A DNA stretch of 64,000 nt from Parapedobacter indicus (GTDB lineage Bacteria; Bacteroidota; Bacteroidia; Sphingobacteriales; Sphingobacteriaceae). The translations under genes and the position numbers were made by a program. The DNA is taken from assembly GCF_900113765.1 (NCBI RefSeq), contig NZ_FOQO01000005.1:328762-392761 (forward strand), written 5' to 3'. Shown here one piece after another: positions 59,448 to 64,000 of the stretch. Within the stretch, counting starts at the first letter, position 1. Every line of letters starts with the position of its first letter. Below the pieces are notes generated by a model. The model was not told where the DNA came from. It saw only the letters and a program-made list of their open reading frames with translations, and ran no database searches.

Positions 59448-60175
59448 AGCACATTCAATGCTTCGCAGGCTTTTTCAGCGGCTATCTTCTCTGCGCTCTT
59501 TTTGTTATAATCGCGCCCCGTGCCACACACTTCACCGTCTACCACTGCGTCAATGGTAAAAATCTTGATGCTGTCGCCTTCGGCATTTTCCGTTTGTACA
59601 AAACTTACTTCTTTTCCCGCTTGCTGGCACCATTCGATCAATCGGCTTTTGAAGTTTGTTTCGGTTTCTTCCAGAATTTGGATATCCACGTGAGGTTTGA
59701 TAATGCGGCTAATCAGAAAGTTTTTGGTAAATACATATCCTTTATCCAGGTATATTGCACCAATCAGGGCTTCAAATGCGTCGCCCAGCAACGACCCCTG
59801 TTTATTGGGATAGTTAATCATGCGAGCATCGTATTGGATCAGCTCGTTGAGGCCCAGTTTTTTGGAAAGCTGGTTGAGGTGCGCCCGGCTTACGATTTTT
59901 GAGCGCATCTCGGTAAGGAAGCCTTCGCCCTTGTAAGGATATTTTTTGAAGAGCAGATCGGCGACGACTGAGCCCAGCACGGCATCGCCTAAAAACTCCA
60001 GTCGTTCGTTACTATTTTTGGTGCCATCTTTCACAGGGACCGCTACCGACTTGTGGCGGAATGCTAACTGATACAAGTGCAAATTGCCTGGAACAAAGCC
60101 CAGTAAATTTTTTAGCGCCCTTATGTACCGGCGATTGGACGAGAAATGCAGTTTATAAATTTTCCAAACAGGCAT
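59444..60175 (-). CDS. rnc: Ribonuclease III
   Basis: This enzyme cuts double-stranded RNA in rRNA and mRNA processing. The 243-residue protein has the signature NERLEFLGDAVLGSVVADLL near residue 55-75 with the catalytic acids, the second acidic site LGDAFEALIGAIYLD, and a C-terminal dsRNA-binding domain (about 165-240) ending KKSAEKIAAEKACEALNVL. It lies 59 bp downstream of fabF. Confidence 0.96.
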   Translation of the reverse strand: MPVWKIYKLHFSSNRRYIRALKNLLGFVPGNLHLYQLAFRHKSVAVPVKDGTKNSNERLEFLGDAVLGSVVADLLFKKYPYKGEGFLTEMRSKIVSRAHLNQLSKKLGLNELIQYDARMINYPNKQGSLLGDAFEALIGAIYLDKGYVFTKNFLISRIIKPHVDIQILEETETNFKSRLIEWCQQAGKEVSFVQTENAEGDSIKIFTIDAVVDGEVCGTGRDYNKKSAEKIAAEKACEALNVL

Positions 60176-60234
60176 CTGACGATTGAACTGGTATAACAGG
60201 AAAGGGTATTACCCATTCCTGCAAATGCCTCAAA

Positions 60235-61488
60235 TTAAGCTTCGAATTTCTTAAAAATGACGGTGGCGTTGTGCCCGCCAAACCCGAAGGTATTACTCAT
60301 GGCCGCATTAACGGGCCGCTTTTGCGCTTTATTGAATGTGAAGTTTAGCTTTGGATCGAGGTTTGGATCATCCGTGAAATGATTGATAGTAGGTGGAACT
60401 ACATCGTTTTTCACTGCCAGAATGGAGGCAATTGACTCCACAGCTCCAGCAGCGCCCAATAGATGGCCGGTCATGGATTTTGTGGAGCTGATGTTTAGTG
60501 TGTATGCATGGTCGCCAAATAGCTCTAGGATCGCCATGATTTCACTGGGGTCACCCACAGGGGTAGACGTTCCATGTACATTGATGTAATCGATGGCCTC
60601 TTTGGTCAGCCGTGCGTCCGTTATGGCATTCGTCATGGCTAAACGGGCTCCAAGGCCTTCAGGGTGTGATGCAGTGATGTGATACGCATCGGCACTCATA
60701 CCGCCGCCCACTAGCTCAGCATAAATTTTTGCACCGCGGGCCTGTGCATGCTCAAGGCTCTCCAATACAATCGCACCGGCACCTTCTCCCGCCACAAAGC
60801 CGTCTCGATCTTTATCAAAAGGCCTGGAAGCAGTTTGCGGGTCGTCATTGCGCGTAGACAATGCATGCATGGCATTGAATCCGCCGATACCCGCTTCATT
60901 GATGATTGCCTCCGATCCTCCGGTGATGATGATGTTAGCAAAGCCGGTTCGGATGTAGTTCAACGAATCAATCAGTGCATGGGTAGAAGATGCACACGCC
61001 GATACCGTGGAAAAGTTAGGGCCATGCAACCCATGTCGCATGGATATGTGCCCGGGGGCAATATCCAGAATCATTTTTGGAATGAAAAAGGGATTGAAAC
61101 GGGGCGTTCCATCGCCGTTTGAAAAATTACTCACTTCATCCAAGAATGTTTTCAGGCCACCAATCCCCGATCCCCATATTACACCAATCCGATTGGTGTC
61201 AAGTTTATCGAACGCCAGTGACGCATCTGCGATCGCTTCGTCCGTAGCAGCCAACGCGTAATGTACAAATGGATCTACCTTTCGGGCTTCCTTGCGCTCC
61301 ATGAAATCCTCGGCGTTGAACCCTTTCACCTCGCATGCAAAACGAGTCTTGAACTTTGACGCGTCAAACTTGGTGATAGGAGCAGCGCCGCTTACCCCTT
61401 TGATTAGATTGTCCCAAAATACCGGGACAGTATTCCCAATAGGAGTAAGCGCACCTAACCCTGTTACTACTACTCTTTTAAGCTCCAT
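60235..61488 (-). CDS. fabF: Beta-ketoacyl-ACP synthase II
   Basis: The 417-residue condensing enzyme of fatty-acid elongation has catalytic Cys165 in TVSACASSTHAL, His in NVHGTSTPVGD and the second His in KSMTGHLLGAAG, plus the C-terminal NTFGFGGHN. It begins 27 bp after acpP, its substrate carrier, in the standard acpP-fabF-rnc arrangement. Confidence 0.97.
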   Translation of the reverse strand: MELKRVVVTGLGALTPIGNTVPVFWDNLIKGVSGAAPITKFDASKFKTRFACEVKGFNAEDFMERKEARKVDPFVHYALAATDEAIADASLAFDKLDTNRIGVIWGSGIGGLKTFLDEVSNFSNGDGTPRFNPFFIPKMILDIAPGHISMRHGLHGPNFSTVSACASSTHALIDSLNYIRTGFANIIITGGSEAIINEAGIGGFNAMHALSTRNDDPQTASRPFDKDRDGFVAGEGAGAIVLESLEHAQARGAKIYAELVGGGMSADAYHITASHPEGLGARLAMTNAITDARLTKEAIDYINVHGTSTPVGDPSEIMAILELFGDHAYTLNISSTKSMTGHLLGAAGAVESIASILAVKNDVVPPTINHFTDDPNLDPKLNFTFNKAQKRPVNAAMSNTFGFGGHNATVIFKKFEA

Positions 61489-61515
61489 TTATTACGATTG
61501 GCCTAATGAATTTAG

Positions 61516-61752
61516 TTAGTTAACGTTTTTTTCTAAGTAAGCGATGGCTTGTCCTACCGTGCTGATCGTTTCAGCTTGATCATCGGGGATAGCTACGTTG
61601 AATTCCTTTTCAAACTCCATGATCAACTCTACGGTGTCAAGTGAATCGGCGCCCAGATCATTGGTGAATGAAGCCTCCGGGGTCACTTCGTTTTCGTCTA
61701 CACCTAGCTTTTCAACGATAATTGCTTTAACTCTTGATGCGATATCAGACAT
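61516..61752 (-). CDS. acpP: Acyl carrier protein
   Basis: The 78-residue acidic protein starts at ATG 61752 ([20 protein letters not shown]). Ser37 in [11 protein letters not shown] carries the phosphopantetheine arm that holds growing fatty acids. Length and helix pattern are canonical. It is the first gene of the acpP-fabF-rnc-hisS-yccF cluster. Confidence 0.97.
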   Translation of the reverse strand: MSDIASRVKAIIVEKLGVDENEVTPEASFTNDLGADSLDTVELIMEFEKEFNVAIPDDQAETISTVGQAIAYLEKNVN

Positions 61753-61785
61753 GATTTTATAGTTTAATTGTTTAATAAATCTGTG

Positions 61786-61793
61786 CAAAGAAA
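61786..61793 (-). promoter_or_regulatory. Candidate -7 box of the acpP-fabF operon
   Basis: The minus strand reads TTTCTTTG followed by CAC, one mismatch from TAnnTTTG, with the same downstream context as the peroxiredoxin promoter box. It is 34 bp before the acpP start. Confidence 0.45.
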
Positions 61794-61965
61794 AATAAAT
61801 TTCGGCAAATAGTAAAACGTTTTTGATTTTTAGAATATTATTCAGATTCGTCCCTTCGAACTCAATTATCGTTTTTATATCAAAGATTTAGCATATTTTT
61901 TTAAAAAGGGACCCGACACTCCCATTTATCTTTGTATAATTGTCATACCAGTCTTTTTGTTTTTG

Positions 61966-61973
61966 TAATTTTG
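61966..61973 (+). promoter_or_regulatory. -7 promoter box before the IPExxxVDY gene
   Basis: TAATTTTG matches TAnnTTTG exactly, 21 bp before the TTG start. A TTG at 61940-61942 is 23 nt upstream, longer than the usual 19-21. Confidence 0.5.
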
Positions 61974-61994
61974 CGCTGAATATAGAAAAATACT

Positions 61995-62417
61995 TTGAAT
62001 AAAGTCACATTAAAATATGAATTGGACCTCGATTTTGTCTTGATTGCCATCACCTGTTCCTTAAAAGACTATCGCTTATGTTACTTCATCAACAAAGTTT
62101 CTGGATTAAGGTTGAGTAAAATTGAGGACCATGAGATATGGATGCCACCTCCGGTGGAAAAAGCGTATTTCAGTCGATATGCCGATTTTCCGGAGATATC
62201 CGAGACAGAATATTACCTCCTGGCGAATAGGGCGGCTGACGGCGGGTTTTTGATCTCAGAAATGCGTCACTCAGACTACTTTCTATTGATTCGGAATTTC
62301 ATTGACGACGAAGACCTAATGGCATTGCAGAATCATATTGCTGACATTCCCGACGTGGTGGTGGCCAGTGAAATATCCCCACAAAAATTGAAATCCAAAG
62401 AAAATCTAATATTTTAG
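61995..62417 (+). CDS. IPExxxVDY family protein
   Basis: The 140-residue cytosolic protein starts with TTG at 61995 (MNKVTLKYELDLDFVLIAIT). The family is named after a C-terminal motif; here the region reads HIADIPDVVVASEISPQKLK and ends KSKENLIF as in relatives. The role is unknown. It typically precedes pyruvate kinase in Bacteroidota, as it does here with a 67-bp gap. Confidence 0.88.
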   Translation: MNKVTLKYELDLDFVLIAITCSLKDYRLCYFINKVSGLRLSKIEDHEIWMPPPVEKAYFSRYADFPEISETEYYLLANRAADGGFLISEMRHSDYFLLIRNFIDDEDLMALQNHIADIPDVVVASEISPQKLKSKENLIF

Positions 62418-62484
62418 CGCCATATTTACCAAAGTGTATCAATCACACCATAAAATAGAAGAACAACAAACAAAACGATATTAA

Positions 62485-63918
62485 ATGGAAAAGGTTCAAA
62501 AACGAACTAAAATAGTGGCCACCCTAGGCCCGGCATCAGCTAAAAAGGAAGTATTAACCAGCATGATTGCGAAAGGGGTGGATGTGTGTCGGCTCAATTT
62601 TTCACACGGTAGCCAGGAAGATCACCTCAAAGTGATTCATACCATCCGCGAAATCAATAAGGAACACAACACCAATATTAGCATTCTAGCGGATTTACAG
62701 GGCCCAAAGATTCGTATTGGGAAAATGAAGGAAGGAGGGGCGGTACTTCTAAACGGCGCGCAAGTAGAGATTACCACCAATGAACTCATCGGCGATGAAT
62801 CCCGGATTTACATTACATACGATAGTTTTCCGAAAGATGTAAAGGAAGGGGAAATCATCTTATTAGATGACGGGAAAATCCAATTACGGGTGTTGCGCTC
62901 CAACCTGGAGGACACGGTATGGTGCGAAGTTGTCCACGGAGGTGTGTTGACTTCGCGTAAGGGGGTAAACCTTCCCAATACTAAGGTTTCCATACCCAGT
63001 CTTACGGAAGAAGATTTAGATAACCTTAATTTTGTACTTCAGCACGATGTCGAATGGATCGGAATGTCTTTTGTGCGTACAGCCGAAGATATCATACGAC
63101 TTAAGGAAATAATTGAGGCCAAAGGTAAATTTGCTCGGGTTATCGCCAAAATCGAAAAGCCGGAGGCCATTGACAACATCGATTCCATCATTGCGGCTAC
63201 AGATGGGATAATGGTAGCCAGGGGAGACCTCGGTGTGGAAATGCCAATGGAAGATGTTCCTGTACTTCAAAAGATGATTGTCAAGAAGTGCCGTAATGCA
63301 TCCAAACCCGTGATCATTGCCACCCAAATGCTGGAAAGCATGATCACCACCCCACGTCCTACGCGTGCCGAAGTAAACGACGTAGCCAATTCGGTATTGG
63401 ATGGTGCGGATGCGGTTATGCTGAGCGGCGAAACATCGGTAGGTGAATTTCCTGAAATCGTGATCGAAACCATGAGTAAAATCATTGTGCACGTGGAGCA
63501 CACTTCTTATCCTTATTACAGTTCCAAGAAGTCTGAACACGAGGGTACAGATTCGGTAATTCCCGATGCAATTTGCGGATCGTCCGTATATCTTGCTGAA
63601 AAAACCAACGCATCTGCGATCGTAGCCATGACTTATTCTGGCTATACTGCCTATGAAATATCCAGCTACAGGCCGAATGCGGACATTTATATCTTTACTG
63701 GCAATCGGGTACTGTTGAATACACTCACGTTATTATGGGGGGTTAAGACGTTCTATTACGACAAATTCGAAAGTACTGATGGCAGTATTCATGATGTAAA
63801 TACCTTACTGAAATCGAAAAATTTGGTACAGCCGGGACAGATTGTTATCAATACGGCGTCTACACCGTTGCATAAAAAGGGTAAGACCAACACCATCAAG
63901 GTAACTGAGATGCAATAG
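62485..63918 (+). CDS. pyk: Pyruvate kinase
   Basis: It converts phosphoenolpyruvate and ADP to pyruvate and ATP, the last step of glycolysis. The 477-residue protein has RTKIVATLGPAS at the start, NFSHGSQEDH, the active-site stretch ARVIAKIEKPEAIDN, MVARGDLGVEMP (metal-binding region) and the MLSGETSVGEFP block. The C-terminal regulatory domain (about 345-477) is complete. Residues 63919-64000 beyond the stop hold nothing I can assign. Confidence 0.97.
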   Translation: MEKVQKRTKIVATLGPASAKKEVLTSMIAKGVDVCRLNFSHGSQEDHLKVIHTIREINKEHNTNISILADLQGPKIRIGKMKEGGAVLLNGAQVEITTNELIGDESRIYITYDSFPKDVKEGEIILLDDGKIQLRVLRSNLEDTVWCEVVHGGVLTSRKGVNLPNTKVSIPSLTEEDLDNLNFVLQHDVEWIGMSFVRTAEDIIRLKEIIEAKGKFARVIAKIEKPEAIDNIDSIIAATDGIMVARGDLGVEMPMEDVPVLQKMIVKKCRNASKPVIIATQMLESMITTPRPTRAEVNDVANSVLDGADAVMLSGETSVGEFPEIVIETMSKIIVHVEHTSYPYYSSKKSEHEGTDSVIPDAICGSSVYLAEKTNASAIVAMTYSGYTAYEISSYRPNADIYIFTGNRVLLNTLTLLWGVKTFYYDKFESTDGSIHDVNTLLKSKNLVQPGQIVINTASTPLHKKGKTNTIKVTEMQ

Positions 63919-64000
63919 CGGCGGGGTTTTGAACGTAAAGGGTGATTTTCGGGCACACACAAAATATTCGTGGCCTGGACAGCGTTGATATACTAGATTG

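Noticed and set aside
1..64000. CRISPR array, prophage, insertion sequence or restriction/defence island
   Set aside because: I found no regularly spaced repeats, no transposase or integrase frames and no defence-type gene clusters. The only nuclease of mobile type is the GIY-YIG protein.

Overview
The window is a chromosomal segment of a Bacteroidota bacterium, most likely a Sphingobacteriaceae member (Parapedobacter/Sphingobacterium-like; this placement is inferred). The support is Bacteroidota-typical content (futalosine-pathway mqnD, Porin_10-type porin, DUF3078, DUF6702, DUF6952, IPExxxVDY protein), start codons without Shine-Dalgarno sequences, and promoters of the TTTG-N19-TAnnTTTG type. 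Nearly everything looks like vertically inherited core genome. I see no prophage, insertion sequence, CRISPR array or rRNA.

Layout. 1-13.2 kb, all minus: 5' part of secA, mqnD, a small membrane protein, surE, a CsbD-like protein, an OmpA-type outer-membrane protein, a phosphate block (Pit permease, DUF47/PhoU-like partner, PhoR-like kinase), psd, a MORN-type protein and polA. 13.3-17.2 kb, plus: rsgA, a purine nucleoside phosphorylase and a porin. 17.2-17.65 kb: tRNA-Val(TAC), a GIY-YIG nuclease gene and a decayed tRNA-Val copy, with duplicated tRNA 3' half and terminator. 17.8-22.5 kb, plus: an NtrC/NtrY-type two-component pair, a low-molecular-weight phosphatase, a structured gene-free stretch, a conserved hypothetical and a periplasmic cyclophilin. 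22.5-36.7 kb: AsmA-like protein, VWA/MoxR-type pair, DUF6702-HupE/UreJ-M1 peptidase, Ldh-family dehydrogenase, O-methyltransferase, two tandem LysM glucosaminidases, a CarboxypepD_reg-type protein, DUF3078 and an amidase. 36.7-42.8 kb, minus: Na+/solute symporter with two small membrane proteins and a PIG-L deacetylase in a tightly overlapping operon, a probable small RNA, and a peroxiredoxin-thioredoxin-DUF6952 operon. 43.1-49.2 kb: tRNA-Arg(CCT), an alpha/beta hydrolase, a GH43 lipoprotein, and uxaC-uxuA-SDR for glucuronate catabolism. 49.4-64 kb: HU, TPR protein, a 29-residue bS22-like ribosomal protein, rng, miaA with an overlapping unknown gene, a beta-lactamase-family hydrolase, radA, yccF, hisS, rnc, fabF, acpP, IPExxxVDY protein and pyk.

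The least ordinary signals are not protein genes. (1) A dispersed element of about 90 bp occurs three times (24326, 41269 on minus, 54313), always pointing at the next gene; it combines a compensatorily varying hairpin with a conserved short reading frame. (2) The GIY-YIG gene lies between an intact tRNA-Val and a broken copy. (3) A candidate small RNA at 41.3-41.4 kb has its own promoter and terminator. (4) The gap at 20.9-21.35 kb contains multiple hairpins and a minus-strand terminator no gene explains. (5) A 12-bp perfect inverted repeat lies in the promoter region of the miaA operon.
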